DNA of 64,000 nt from Vigna angularis. Taxonomy: Eukaryota > Streptophyta > Magnoliopsida > Fabales > Fabaceae. The notes under the pieces were generated by a model. It did no database searches. It worked only from the letters and a program-made list of their open reading frames with translations, and was not told where the DNA came from. The translations under genes and the position numbers were made by a program. The stretch covers positions 28,760,289-28,824,288 of the forward strand of contig NC_068972.1 in NCBI RefSeq assembly GCF_016808095.1. The letters are read 5' to 3'. Every line of letters starts with the position of its first letter. Position 1 is the first letter of the stretch. This document shows positions 22,556 through 34,746 of the stretch, piece by piece.

Positions 22556-24014
22556 AAATAGACCACACTTAGTCTTTTGCACTTCTGTGAAAAATAAAGA
22601 CGCAAATCAAGGAATAGTTCAAAGGACATCAGGGAAGTGACACAAACTCAGCACAAAGAAAACAAAGACTCACAAGGAAACAAACAAAATTACACATTCC
22701 TCAAGAAATCTGGACAAAGAAAAGAGGTAGACAATATCCAACTCAGAATCAAAGAAAGCAGATACTCATGAAATTATCCAAGCAATTCAAATCATGACAA
22801 AATAATCAATCAGCTCAAGAGGTGAATCAAAAGCAACAGAACCTCACAGATGCACTATCAGTGTTTCTCTCAAGTGTCTAGGGTAAACAATGTCAACTTG
22901 ATGCACTCAAGAAAGCAAGCAACAACAGACTTGGCAAGTCTCTAATATCAATACTCAAAACATATGCATGTTCAAATCAAAAGGTCTTTTCATGGTTGTA
23001 ATGGGGCCAAGGACAAGGAGGATTAATATGGATAAGTAGCTACAAACCAAAAGAAATAGAGGAGCAATGGGGAACAAGTGTAAACACAGTCAACTCACAC
23101 CCAAAACCTCTAATTCAATCCTCTTCTTGACTCCATTATTCACAAACTTTTTTTTTTCATTTTTCTGTATTTTTTCTTTTTCATCTTGTCTCTCTTTCTT
23201 TTCTCTCTATTTAGGGCACAATTGTAAGAGACAAAATATAAATCATATTTCCAAAAATAAAACAAGAAGAGGAACCAACTAGCCAATTCATCAGAATCCC
23301 CAGGGAGACCACACTTGTTCCCAAAACACTTCCAAAGCTCCAAAATTCCCTAACGTTAAGGTGATCATGGTTTTTCACTTAGGGCTAGTGTATGAGCTTC
23401 AAAACAAAGAAATGAGGAAAGTATAGGCTCAAAAGGGGTTATCAAAGGTTTAGAACGAGGTAAGCTTATTTGGCTAGAGAGGCTCAAGAACAAAAATGCC
23501 TTTATCACTTCCAAAAATGCATATCAATCAAGAATTATCAACAAGAGTCAAGCCAAGGCATATGCGCAAGCAATCAAGAGACATATCACACACAAGAAAG
23601 AACATCAAGTGGCTCAAATTCTCACACACGGTATTTGTGTCACAATCAATTCAACCTCTCAAACATCATAATCATCTTCCCAAGCAAAGAAAAGCAAAGA
23701 TTTCAACCAATCAGAGTATCAATGAAGTGAAAGACACATCTACAACCTAAACAAAGTCCAGAAATCAAGAAAAACATGTAAAACTTTACACAAGACAAAA
23801 CAAATACTACCTAAAAAAGAAAAAAAAAATTTAACAAAGAAAACAAAAATTAACAAAGAAAAATCAGAATCTCCCCCAATAGACCACACTTAAACTACAC
23901 AGTGTCCTCAATGTGTCATAAGCATAAGATCAGAAATCAAAACAGTCAACAGATCATGGACAAGGGCAATAAAAGTAGGGAAAGGGGGAGAAGGAAAAAG
24001 AAAACTCCCCTAGG
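22556..24014 (-). other. B copy c 3' noncoding region
   Basis: About 1.46 kb without a convincing ORF. It is homologous to 53233-54687 of copy d and 62216-62695 of copy e, including a block around 23440-23500 with 'cctctctagccaaataagc' on the element strand. An AAGTGTGGTCTAT word occurs both next to the LTR and again near 23880. Confidence 0.7.
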
Positions 24015-25646
24015 TTAGGGTGGAAGCTGCCAATTTTGGACTATTAGGGAGATGTCTTCCACCACAGGATCCAACAAGGAAGTTTTGAGGAAGAACTGCT
24101 TCATCCTCCAGATTTGATCAAGCAGGGAAATGTCTTCCATAGCTGGATCTAAGAAGAAAGGATTGTTGATTAGCAGGTTCAGCCGGTGCCTATTGATCTT
24201 CAAACTGTTGTGTATGTAAGCACCTTTATCTTCCACTGTGGGTGCATGTTGGTCAAATTCATATGTACCTCCTGCAGCATGGTTAGTACATTGTGGCTCC
24301 AAAGAATTGACACACAGGGGTATAACACCCAATCCCAGTGTAACAAGCTGAACAACAAATAAACTCTCAGAACATGAATCAATTTCAAATTCAAAAGCAA
24401 TATCAACAATAGACTCAGATTCATGTTCAGTGCATGGAGAATAAACATTTGGATGTGATAGCGAAAAGTGGTTCTCATCATGCATAGAGGGATAATTAAA
24501 AACAGACTCATCAACAATATAATCATCAACATACCTATCAACAACATAATCATGAATAACACAATCATCAACAGAATAATCAATTTGAGGTATGTTTACC
24601 TCCACTTCCCTAAAGATTGGAAAAGTGGTGGAAGATGAAAATGGTCTACCTGACTCAAAATTACTGCTTATACCTGCCTGGTCCTCAAAATCTTCATCAG
24701 TCTCCTCATGTGCAAGAGTGGGGCCATAGGAGGGTGGGAAAGTAGGTGGCGTAGTAGTAAGCTCATGACTCTGCTCCCCATCTCCTATGTGGATGACACT
24801 AACATCATCAGGAATTTGAACAGTCTAAAATGGTGATTCCTCTAAATCTTGAGACTATTCCTGATTGAGTTGAGTAGCCATCTTCCCCATCTGATCAGTC
24901 AAACTCTGAATGGCAGCTTGTGTTTCCTGCTAGAACTCCATGTTCTCTTGCTTGAACTGAAGATTTTGCATGGTCATCTGCTCCAATAACTCCTTCAATG
25001 TAAGCTCAGAAGTAGAAGGTTGAGGAGCAATTTGGGCAGGAGCATCATATTGCTGACTCTGGTATTGCTGGACTGGTGGAGGCATACAAGTACTCTGGAA
25101 TGGTGGTTCTTGATAATGATGTTGTTGTGGGGTATCCTGCCATCCCAAGTTAGTGTCATTCCATCCAGGATTATTGTTGTAACCATATTGAGCAGGGAAG
25201 AATTCATCCAAGAACAATCGCTTAAGATCTTCCCAAGAAGTGATGGATCCTGGAGGATGACAATACAGCCAATCCCTTGCTGCTTCTTGTAATGAATGTG
25301 GGAATGCCCTTAAGAACATATGATCAACCGGTACATGTGGAGGCTTCATTGAAGAGCAGATGATGTGGAATTCCTCCAAATGTCTATGTGGGCATTCACC
25401 TGTAAAACCATGAAACTTAGGCAGCAAATTTATCAGTCCAGAGGTGAGAACGCAATGAACATCATCCTCATTAAGTGAAACTGGCTCCCGAAGAGAACTC
25501 TCAAAAGTTAGAGGATGAGCCATATTGTTCTCAGCATAAAAATCAGCAGAATATGAATTACAATCAGAGTAACATGCAAAAGGAGAATCATAATCAGAGG
25601 CACTGGCAGAATAAGCAGTATTCACAAAATCAAAATAGGTAGACAT
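24015..25646 (-). pseudogene. Gag-like protein of family B, three in-frame stops (copy c)
   Basis: One reading frame of 544 codons from ATG at 25646, broken by stops near 24930, 24855 and 24828. Residues of about 60-165 form a plant retrotransposon gag core: LINLLPKFHGFTGE, PHRHLEEFHIIC, LRAFPHSLQEAARDWLY, then SITSWEDLKRLFLDEFFPA, a pattern typical of Athila gag. A Gln/Tyr-rich linker and an LKELLEQMTMQN coiled-coil-like segment follow. The C-terminal half (24605-24015) does not match a family I know; it has VDDYIVD-like repeats and two DPxxEDISL units. No zinc knuckle, protease or pol. The role is presumably particle assembly; the function of the tail is unknown. Confidence 0.75.
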
Positions 25647-25828
25647 GGAAAAAGAATGGAAGGTAGAAAGGAAATCCTAAAAATTACGAAACAAATAAAA
25701 CACAACACAATTAAACAAGCGACACCCACACACAATAACACACACGCAAAACAAAACATCACACCCACAATACAAGAAAAAACAAAACACACACTAACAC
25801 AACAAAAGACCTAAGACCGAACCGTTGG

Positions 25829-25845
25829 TCCCCGGCAACGGCGCA
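25829..25845 (-). other. Primer-binding site of B copy c, one base lost
   Basis: Matches the tRNA-Asp 3' end except for one missing C (GGCGCA instead of GGCGCCA). It is followed by the LTR at 25852. Confidence 0.8.
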
Positions 25846-25851
25846 AAAATT

Positions 25852-26973
25852 TGATGCGGGCTGTCGCGGCCCATCAAATTTGATGTGCATTAAAGAATGC
25901 AGTATAGTGCTAGGAAGTAACTACTAGGTCGTCTCTCAAGGACCAAATGTGATTCGAGACTTAGGTCAAACACGTAGTGGGGGGTTGTGAAAGATTTTGT
26001 GAATGCAAATGACGAAATTAAAAATGAGAATTAAACACAACTGAATACAATTGGAAACATTAAAGTGAATGAAAACATTAAACTGAAAACTACAACAAAT
26101 AAGTGTCCAAACAGAGTTCAAGCTATAAAAATGCAACGCTTAAGCTAAAACATTAAAACACAGACTAGCGAGAATTTAAAAGAAAATATATAAAAATATT
26201 GCTTGAACCATATTAAAGTAGCGAGAACTAACTTCAAGAAAACTCATTAGGTTTCAACTTTTGAGCTAGAAGTAAAATGTCATTTTGCAGCAATCCACAA
26301 TGTCATTCATTCGGCAACTATGCAAAGACAAGAAACATAAGAAAGATGTGAACAGTAAAGGAACCAAAACGTGGCAGCAAATAAAAAAAATAACTAAGCA
26401 CGTAAGCTACTCTAAGCTGGAATAAAAAAATTAAAGCATCCAAAGCAAAATGAAAGTGTGCTTCTCTTCCAAGCCATGACCAAGCTACCTGTTCTATCAA
26501 AATCATTGGTAACCTTCCATATCTCAATCTCCGTTACTTCCTTTATTTCCAAACCAAAATCCTACTTCTTAGGTGGCATTCATTCTCCTCATACACATGT
26601 TTTTAAAATGAAAGATCTTCCTCACACTTCTCGGTGGCAGCCCTCCTACCATGCTTCCAAAATGAAATATACTTCTATTACTCTCAATCACCACCCCTCA
26701 ACGCTTCTCCTAAAAACCAAACCCTCCAAATAGAAAACAAGTGGTTGCTTCTCCTTCCCGTGTGCACTCATTTCTTCATATTCCTAAAATAAAAGCCCTC
26801 CCTAAATGCGGCTACTCTCCTGGACGCGTGCCTTGGAGCTACTCCTCCACCAACGAGCTCCAATCACGTTTCATTCAAGTTCCTCGGTGGCAGATGGACC
26901 ACCCAAGCCGAGAAACTCCCAAAGACTTGGCTCTGGAATAGAAACCGAGCCCCCTTTTCTTAGGTGCGGCTAC
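25852..26973 (-). repeat. B copy c 5' LTR, truncated
   Basis: TGATGCGGG start (complement of the LTR 3' end), then near-identity with 20452-21571 until 26973, where the fold-back family A segment begins. Confidence 0.85.
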
Positions 26974-27575
26974 TGATAACAGTTGAAAAACTGTTATTTT
27001 CATGCTTAAATTTGATAATAAAAGCAACCTTTAACACTTAGAAACTAGCTTGAAATCATGCTTTTGGTTATATTTTTAGAAATAAGAGAGCTGGACAGGT
27101 TTATGCTTGATTTCAGTGGTTTATGCAGGTTTTAAGGTGAATTTGGTGAAAGAAGTGAAGAAGGGTAGGAATGGAATCAGAAAAGACATTCCTTCAGCGG
27201 TAAGTGCGCGAGCTCGATTCTTCCCCTCAGCGGCCATTTCACCCCTCAGCGGAGCTAACGTGGGTTTCTGAGTGCCGCTCAACGGTAAACTACCGCTGAG
27301 CGATGGTTGCAGCTTCTCCTTTTGCACTTTTTGATGTCTTTTCTGATTCCCTTTCTGTTCTTCTTCACTTCTTCCACCAAATTCACCTTAAAACCTGCAT
27401 AAAACACTGAAATCAAGCATAAACCTGTCCAGCTCTCTTATTTCTAAAAATATAACCAAAAGCATGATTTCAAGCTAGTCTCTAAGTGTTAAAGGTTGCT
27501 TTTAGTATCAAATTTAAGCATGAAAATAACAGTTTTTCAACTGTTATCAGTAGCCGCACCTAAGAAAAGGGGGCT
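26948..27575. repeat. Large imperfect palindrome of A-LTR ends including inverted flanks
   Basis: The left arm is 26 bp of B LTR (26948-26973) plus the first about 208 bp of an A LTR (26974-27182, +). The right arm is the same LTR start inverted (27183-27549) plus the same 26 bp inverted (27550-27575). The arms differ at several positions. There is no ordinary direct TSD. Confidence 0.85.
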
Positions 27576-27579
27576 ATGT

Positions 27580-28009
27580 TGATAACGGTTGAAAAACCGT
27601 TATTTCCATGCTTTAATTTGATACTAAAAGCAACCTTTAACACTTAGAAACTAGCTTGAAATCATGCTTTTGGTTATATTTTTAGAAATAAGAGAGCTTG
27701 AAATCATGCTTCTGGTTGACTTTTCAGCTTTCTGGTTGACTGGTTGACTTTTCTGGTTGACTGGTTGACTTTTCTGGTTTCTGGTTGATTTTTCAGCACT
27801 CCAATCATTCGGTACTTCAATTCTTCTTTCAAATCATTCAATTAGCCTGCAAAATCAAGGGAATCTTGCACAAAACCATTAAATTCACCTTCAACTCTCT
27901 TATTCACAAAACTAAAGAAAAAATATGAGTTTAAGCTAGTTTTTAAGTCTTAAAGGTTGCTTTTGGTATCAATTTTAAGCATAAAAATAACGGTTTTTCA
28001 ACCGTTATC
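27580..28009. repeat. Second fold-back of A-LTR ends
   Basis: A plus-strand LTR start (27580 to about 27710, TGATAACGG) is joined to a minus-strand LTR start (about 27712-28009, CCGTTATCA) with GGTTGAC repeats at 27715-27790. The minus part is taken as the surviving end of A4's 5' LTR. The flanks TATGT and ACATA are inverted rather than direct. Confidence 0.7.
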
Positions 28010-28029
28010 AACATATATGCTTAGTTAAT

Positions 28030-29560
28030 GGCTTAATTACCTACTTAGTCCCCATGTTAGGAGGTAATTTTCTATTTAGTACCCGGTTTTAAAAATGTAA
28101 ACATGGAGTATCAAAATTGTCAAAATTGTATGAATTGAGTCCCTTCCGTTTAAATGGGCACAAACGGAGTTAACTCCAGCTAACGTGGCGGAGGAATCTT
28201 CATTTTTTTCTTCTCTCTCCTCTGATTTTCCTGAAATGCCCCATCCTTTTCTCTCTTTTTTAATCTCTCTTTTTTAATCTCTCTTATTTTCTTCTTTTTT
28301 AATCTTCTCTCTCATTTTCCTGAAACGGCACATTCTTATAGAATTTTAAAATGCAAAACTGACTTGATTAGTTTTATATCACATACATGTTTGTATTATA
28401 ATATAATTAAGAAAATGTATTTTTGTCCGAATTTCAATTATTTATATTTTTTAATTTTAATAATTGCAAAAAATACACAAAAAAAAAGAATTTCTTTTAC
28501 AAAAGAACACTAACAAATAAGTTTCACGATTTTCACTTTTTTGCTGTTTCTTTTTATTTACAGAGGAACATTGTTTTCAAATAAAAAAACTAACATGTTG
28601 AAAATTTAATAACAATATAACAGTATATTTTCAACAGCTGTATGGCAAACCTCTTCAACTTTCTGCTCTCAATCAAATAAAACTGCACCTTCTCGGAGAA
28701 CTCTCTCCTCTTCCGATCACACCCTCTTCCTCTTCTGATGTCACCAAAAATAACTTCTCTTTTCTATTTGAGGAACCAAATCTCACCTCATCTGAATCAA
28801 ACTCCATCTGTTCCCAATCTTCAACTTCTCACTCATCTGCAACAATGGACCATTTTTTCTCTGACTTTTTCGACTTCCCAACTACTTCCACGGAACACCA
28901 ATTCTCTCGTTTCAAAATTGAGTCGAAACCCCAAATAAGATCACCACACTCCGAAACCAGACCCTCAAACATCAACCTCGGATTTCACGTTTCCGAACAC
29001 ACCTGCCCCACCGTCGTGGCCGGGGTCGAATTGGAGGAGGGAGACGGCGCCAGAGCGGGAAGAAGGGGTTTCAAGCCTTCAACGGCGAGCCACAGAGATC
29101 TACGTTTCTTGCTGGCGTTGTGTTCCAAGAAGAGGCCAGTGAGGTGGGTTAAGTTGTTGACGAAGAAAAGAATTTGACCGGTGAAGTTGTTGGAGGATAA
29201 TCCAAGTGAGTGAGACGAACAAGGGCAAGTGAGACAAGCGAAGGAACTCATGAGAGAAGTGGTTGTTTAGAGGTAGAGGTTGCGGAGGAAAGAGGGAGAG
29301 AGAAAAAATAAATATTTAATAAAAATATAGGAAAGAGAGAAAAAACTAGGGCATTTCAGGAAAATCAGATAAGAGAAGAAAAACAATGAAGATTCGTCCG
29401 CCACGTCAGCTAGGGAGTTAACTCCGTTTGTACCCATTTAACGGAAGGGACTCAATTCATACAATTTTGACAATTTTGAGACTCAATGCCTACATTTTTA
29501 AAACTGGGTACTAAACAGAAAATTACCTCCTAACATGGGGACTAAGTAGGTAATTAAGCC
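28030..29560. mobile_element. Pack-MULE-like element with 9-bp TSD
   Basis: A 1531-bp element with terminal inverted repeats of about 212 bp (28030-28241 and 29348-29560) begins GGCTTAATTACC and ends GGTAATTAAGCC. It is flanked by a perfect 9-bp duplication TTAGTTAAT (28021-28029 and 29561-29569), the Mutator hallmark. No transposase. The interior has a host-like segment (see the LRR-like entry) and A+T-rich sequence. It is inserted in A3's 3' noncoding region. Confidence 0.9.
28985..29251 (-). pseudogene. Captured LRR-like gene fragment inside the MULE
   Basis: An 88-codon frame contains [12 protein letters not shown] and [12 protein letters not shown], which fit the plant leucine-rich-repeat pattern LxLSxNxFTGxIP, followed by a Pro/Ser-rich stretch. 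The segment is G+C-richer than its surroundings, as expected for a host exon captured by a Pack-MULE. It resembles part of an LRR receptor-like kinase ectodomain, but only about two repeats are visible. The opposite-strand ORFs here are less convincing. Confidence 0.5.
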
Positions 29561-29569
29561 TTAGTTAAT

Positions 29570-29809
29570 TGATCATTCATGAGAATAGCATCTGTTGGAT
29601 ATTATGTGATTATGTGAACATCATGATGAGTGATTATTAATCAAAGCATGTACACATCTTGACTGAATTTTGTTTGATAAGCTAATTTGAGTAATTACTT
29701 GTTTTGGAAGAAAGAATTTTTGAAAGTGTTGAACCATTGCATTGATTAGAGGAAGACTGAGTTATATCTTGTTTGCTTGAGGACAAGAAAAGTTCTAAGT
29801 TTGAGGTTG
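29570..29809 (+). other. A3 3' noncoding region, last part, with PPT
   Basis: Continues A3 after the A4 and MULE insertions (with 28010-28029). It has the GCTTGAGGACAAG element (29775 on) and a PPT with one change, AAGTTTGAGGTTG, at 29797-29809. Confidence 0.75.
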
Positions 29810-30431
29810 TGATAACAGTTGAAAAAATGTTATTTTTATACTTAATTTTGACATTAAAAACACCCTTTATGACTTAGAAACTAGCTTGAACTCGTGCTTT
29901 TGATTAAGTTGTAAGAATAAGAGAGTTGAATGGGTTTTATGCTTGTTTTTCCTTGTTTTGACAGGAATTAAAATGAATTGGATGAAGAAGTTGAAGTAGC
30001 AAGGAGCTGGAGTCATGAGAGGCTGGAAAAGTGGCACATAGAAGAACCATTGTTTCACGCCTGGGTGCTACCGCTGAGCGCCAGTCTTGAAGTGCAACAC
30101 TGTTTCACGCCTGGACGCCACTGCTGAGCGCCACTTTGGTTTTGACAACATTGTTTCACGCTTGGGCGCCACCGCTGAGCGTCATTTGAGTGCCGCAACT
30201 ACCGTTGAGCGCCATAAGTGGGGCGCTGAGCGCAAGTCTTGTGGGCTTGGACTTTTTCTGCACTGTATTTAAGGTTTTGGACGACTTAGGGTTCATATAT
30301 TTAGACAGAAAGAGGCGAAACTTCACTCCTTTCACCCCTTGGAGGCGGATTTTGGATGCGGAAGCTCCGATCTTCAACTTTTAGGGTTCCATCTTTCATT
30401 ATTTTCATTATTTTCATCTAATTCACCATGT

Positions 30432-31860
30432 TGATAACGGTTCAAAAACCGTTATTTTTATACGTAATTTAGATACTTAATGCACCCTTTTTGGCTTAGA
30501 AGCTTGCTTGGACTCATGATTTTGTTTTAGTTTTGTGAATAAGAGAGTTGAGGATATGCTTTATGATTTTATCACTAAATTTCCTTGATTTTGTAGGTTT
30601 TGGAATGATTTGAAAGAAGATTTGAAGTACCGAATGGTTGAAATGCAGAAAAGTCAACCAGTCAACTAGAAAAGTCAACCAGTCAATCAAAAAAGTCAAC
30701 CAGTCAACCAGAATGCTGAAAAATCAACCAGAATACAGAAAAAGTTCCGCTGAGCGGTAAAATACTGCTGAACGCCACTTTTCAGGTGCCAATATCACCG
30801 TTGCGGGGCAAAAACAGCAGCTGGGGGCAAAATGGATCATACGCTATTACCGCTCAGCGGTAAAATACCGCTGAGCGCCATTGTAAGTGGGCTTGGATCG
30901 GTTTTCTTTTGTTTTTATGGGCTTGGACTTGATTTCTGTTATTTTTATTCCCTATTTAAGGACTTGCACGTCCTAGGGTTTGTATCTTTTGATGGCTTAA
31001 GCACAGAAACACACTTTTCACCCATTGGGGGTAGATTTGGGGATGGTGACAGCTCTCCGCTTCTCTTTCTCGGTTTTTTCTATCTCTTCCATTCTTTCAT
31101 TCCATTATTCATCTAGTTCTTCCATGACGATGGAGGGCTAAACCTTATTGTTGTTGGGAAAGATGTAACCTTCTTAAACTCTCATGTATTGAATTTGTTC
31201 TTCAAGATCTTTTATAAGATACATGCTTTCTTTCATTAATTGTTAGGGTTTTCCTCTTTGCTCAAAGCATGCATTGTTTAACTCATTCGATGTCATGATT
31301 ATTGATTTTAGTGATATGGACACATACGGTAAAATCTAGATCCGGGGAATTTCTCCCAAAGGTAATATCGCCTAGACATAGGGATATGAGATTGGTTGCC
31401 TTTAAGCTTTTGTGCTTCAGAATTAATTATTAGGGATGCTAGGAATTGTATGAACTCGTAATTAAGGATAGGCTTTCTTCGCAAGGTAAATTAGAAAGTG
31501 GCATTAACATTAATGTAAAAGAAAGATGAATTCATATATGCATGAGAGTGAATTAGGTTAAATCTAAACCCCAACAACAATATCATCAAGTTCATCCATT
31601 CTTTCTTGTGTTTAACCTCAATTGATCAAATTGCATTCATGCATTCATGTTTATTTTATTGCATTTGCATTCAAAATCCCAAAAATATGTTCTTTAGAGT
31701 CTTAATTAGTTGAGTAATCACATAATTGTTTAGTGCCGTGAGTCTCTTGGGAAAACGATACTTGGTCTTACCATGTTTATTACTTGATATGATTCGGTAC
31801 ACTTGCCGAGGGTTAAACAAGTTTTTGGCACCGTTTTCGGTGTTCATAAATTTGTCATCA
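30432..31860 (+). repeat. Solo LTR A9 (subtype II, 1429 bp)
   Basis: TGATAACGG to GTCATCA, flanked by CATGT (30427-30431 and 31861-31865). Terminal hairpin in the G:C form, tandem GTCAACCAGTCAACC (GGTTGAC) units at about 30651-30725, TATTTAA near 30953, and PBS-like TGGCACCGTTTTCGG near the end. Confidence 0.9.
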
Positions 31861-32100
31861 CATGTCTATGGTTAACTAAACCTCTATTGTTGTTGGGGAA
31901 ACGATGTAATCCTTTGAAACTCTCATGTATTGGATTGATTCTTATTATAAAATGCTTTACTTCATTAATTGTTAAGGTTTTCCTCTTTACTCTATGCATG
32001 CTTTGTTTAACTCATTCAATTGCATGATTATTGATTTTGTCACTATGGACACATATGAGAAAATCTAGAACTGGGAAAATTCTCCCAAAAGCAATATTAC

Positions 32101-33414
32101 TGATAACAGTTGAAAAACTGTTATTTTCATGCTTAAAATTGATACTAAAAGCAACCTTTAGACTTAGAAACTAGCTTGAAATCATGCCTTTTATCTTTAT
32201 TTTCAGAAATAAGAGAGCTGGACAGGTTTATGCTTGATTTGAGTGTTTTTGTGCAGGTTTTAAGGTGAATTTAGTGAAAAGAGTAAAGAAGGAGAGAAGT
32301 GACATTAGAAAAGACAAGAAAGAGTGCAAAAAGAGAAGTCGAAGGCACCGCTCAGCGGTAATTTACCGCTGAGCGGCACTCAAGGAGTCACGTTGGTACC
32401 GCTGAGGGGCAAAATGGCCGCTGAGGGGAAGAAAGAAGACGCGCAACCACCGCTGAGCGGTATTTACCGCTGAGCGGCACTTTTTGGGCTTGGGCTTTTG
32501 TAATCTTTTGTAACTCTAGATTAGTATATAAGGGCTTGCACGTCCTAGGGTTAAACATCTTTGGCAGAACGTAGGCAAACACTCTCTCTTCCACCCCTTT
32601 GAAGGAGGATCTTGGATGCTCAGGCTACCTCTTCACCTTTATTGGGTTTATTCTTTCATTCTTTCATTGTTCATCTAGGTTCACCATGAATATGGTGAAC
32701 TAAACTTTGTATGTTTGTTGGGGAATCAATGTAATCTCTTGAAGCTCTCATATATGGAATTTATGCTTGCATCTTAATCTAAGACTTATGCTTTCTTTCA
32801 TCATTAGTTAGGGTTTTTCCTCTTTGCTCAATGCGTGCATTGTTTAACTCATTCTATTGCATGATTATTGGTTTTGTCGATACGGACACGTACGGGGAAG
32901 TCTAGACCCGGGGAATTTCTCCCAATATTATACTGACAATATTATATTGGTTGTCGTTAAGCTCCTGCACTCATGAACTAATCATTAGGAATGCTAGGAA
33001 TTGTATGAACTATTTGATTAGGGAGAAGCCATCTAGAATGGTACTTTAGAGAGTGGCATTAACAATGATGATTTGAATGTTGAATTCCTAAAATGTATGA
33101 GAGTGGATGAGATGAAATTGACCCCCAACAACATATTCATTCATATAATCCATTGAAAGTGTTTATCTTTAGTCTTTGCCATTGATCAATTCATGCATAC
33201 ATGTTTAGTTTTCGTCTTGCATAATATAATCCAATTATTTCGTTTGTAAGTCTTAGCTAATCAACAAACCACACAACTAAACTAGGCCGTGAGTCCTTTG
33301 GGAAGAACGATACTTGGTCTTACCAAGTTTATTACTTGAACGATTCGGTCATACTTGCCGATTGTGAAACAAGTTTGTGACATCATATTTTGGTGCTTAC
33401 AAATTTGTCCATCA
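32101..33414 (+). repeat. Solo LTR A10 (subtype III, 1314 bp)
   Basis: TGATAACAG to GTCCATCA, flanked by ATTAC (32096-32100 and 33415-33419). It has GCTGAGCGG/GCTGAGGGG motifs at 32345-32480 and a TATATAA box near 32525. The end reads GTGACATCATATTTTGG in place of the PBS-like word. Confidence 0.9.
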
Positions 33415-33873
33415 ATTACCTAGACATAGGAATAGGAGGGTTGGTTGCCTTTAAGCTTCTGTGCGAATGTAATGCACGATTAATTTCTAGGGAGACAAGA
33501 CATTGTAAACTAGTAATTAGGAGTAGGCTTTCTTCACCGAGACATCGGGTTTAAGGTAAATTAGAAAGTGGCATTAACATTAATGAAGAAGATGAATTCA
33601 TAAATACATGAGAGTGGATAGGATAAGTCGGAAACCCCAACAACATAATCATTCCATATTTTATATCAATCACCTTTGCATCTTTCAATCCAATTGATCA
33701 ACACTTGCATTCATATTTATTTTCCGCAATATCAACACAATGATTTCATTTACAAGTCCTAATTAATCAAGAAATCATATGAATGTTTAGGTCGTGAGTC
33801 TCTAGGGAAACGATACTTGGTCTTACCATTTATTAGTACTTGATACAATTCGGTACACTTGCCGAAGTGTTAA

Positions 33874-34746
33874 CAGGGCCATAATTGTTTCTCTCCAAAA
33901 ATAAAGGAAGAGGATAGAGATAAGGAAGAAAAACTAGTGCACCAAGACTTTGTGCTAGAAACTAATGAACGTAAACCTTCCAAACCAGTGAAACTCAAGA
34001 ACAGGTTATGGGTTACCAAGGCTATCAAAGCAAATGGAGTTCTTGAGATTGAGGCTCCTTATTCTAGGAGAGTCAAGTTGGTGACTAGGAAGATGTTGAG
34101 ATTATGTTGGTGTTATGAAAGAAAGAAGAACGCCAACATTAAAAATCCAAATTGAGCAAAGTGGTGTCAAGCTAATTACGTTAGACAAGCGCTTACTGGG
34201 AGGCAACCTAGTTTTCTAAACCTTTCTTTTTAGCTCATTTAATTGTGCAGCTTTGATTTGATTATGCTTTGAGTGTTTTTGTGCTTTTAGGTTATATGCT
34301 GCTTCTCTCGGAATTCAATGCATTTCACTTGATGAGTTCATCACTCGCATGTCTTGGCCTGGGGACCAGGCCCAAGCTAGTGAAGGAGGTGCACGTCCGG
34401 AGGCGAGGCTATGGCAGAGGATGATGAGGATGATTTGGAGGAAGAGTCAGATGCCTCTGATGGGAGTGATGATAGCATCTCCTGATGCTGCTAGATCAGG
34501 ATTTTCTTATGTTTTTGTTAGTTTTATGCATGCTTGAATTCTTTTTATTTTGCTTTTAATTTTAGTTTGAGTTATGTACTTGGTTAAATGGATAGTTGCT
34601 ACAATTCTTTAGCGTGAAGTGATAAATTGTTTGATTGTGAGAAGTAAGATTATCTTGTGTTTGCCTTATTGACTTGTGATTCATGTTGAGATAAAGATTG
34701 GTTTAGCTTTTAAGCACAAATGGTGGTTGCTCATAGTTGTTTAAGA
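33874..34746 (+). mobile_element. Internal fragment of a divergent Athila-like element (A12)
   Basis: It holds a short Lys/Arg-rich frame of unknown identity (33937-34155), the ACGTTAGACAAGCGC plus CTGGG/CCTAG hairpin motif (34175-34211) and an accessory-ORF tail. It then resembles A 3' noncoding sequence up to 34746, where chromovirus pol sequence starts abruptly. It probably continues at 56476. Confidence 0.6.
34323..34485 (+). pseudogene. Accessory ORF tail of A12, frameshifted
   Basis: FITRMSWPGDQAQA resembles the FHNVVAWPEEQVQ part of the A1 accessory protein. A +1 shift near 34403 then opens an acidic Asp/Glu/Ser tail ending at TGA 34483. Similar order and spacing to A1 support homology. 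Confidence 0.5.

Larger units (their letters stand above)
20452..26973 (-). mobile_element. Family B element copy c, gag-only
   Basis: A minus-strand element: 3' LTR 20452-22555, noncoding 22556-24014, gag-like pseudogene, leader, primer site 25829-25845 and 5' LTR 25852-26973. The outer end of the 5' LTR is missing, and the inner 6 bp of the left LTR is lost at the inverted junction with copy b. No pol sequence is present. Confidence 0.8.
13432..28009 (-). mobile_element. Family A element A4, rearranged, hosting several nested insertions
   Basis: The left end is a minus-strand 3' LTR (13432-14418 and 15728-16177) followed by PPT and internal sequence to 17959. The right end (27712-28009) is the start of the same LTR subtype with the same CCGTTATCA terminus and GGTTGAC repeats. 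Flanks are AAATA (13427-13431) and ACATA (28010-28014), a duplication with one mismatch, and the A3 host sequence continues cleanly across them. The 5' LTR and 5' internal region have been replaced by B copies and fold-back junctions. No intact ORF remains. Confidence 0.7.
29810..33873 (+). repeat. A3 3' LTR in three pieces
   Basis: The pieces 29810-30431, 31866-32100 and 33420-33873 total about 1.31 kb and read through when A9 and A10 are removed. The last about 60 bp of the LTR is missing. The terminal hairpin has one mismatch. Several CCGCTGAGCGCC motifs occur at 30070-30235. This is the oldest-looking A LTR in the window apart from A11. Confidence 0.8.

Noticed and set aside
24200..24583. 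Leu/Met/Ile-rich ORF (127 codons)
   Set aside because: A shadow frame of the family B gag-like pseudogene at 24015-25646.
26974..27549. A MITE or fold-back DNA transposon
   Set aside because: The arms are the first part of family A LTRs, there is no direct TSD, and the flanking host sequence is inverted too.
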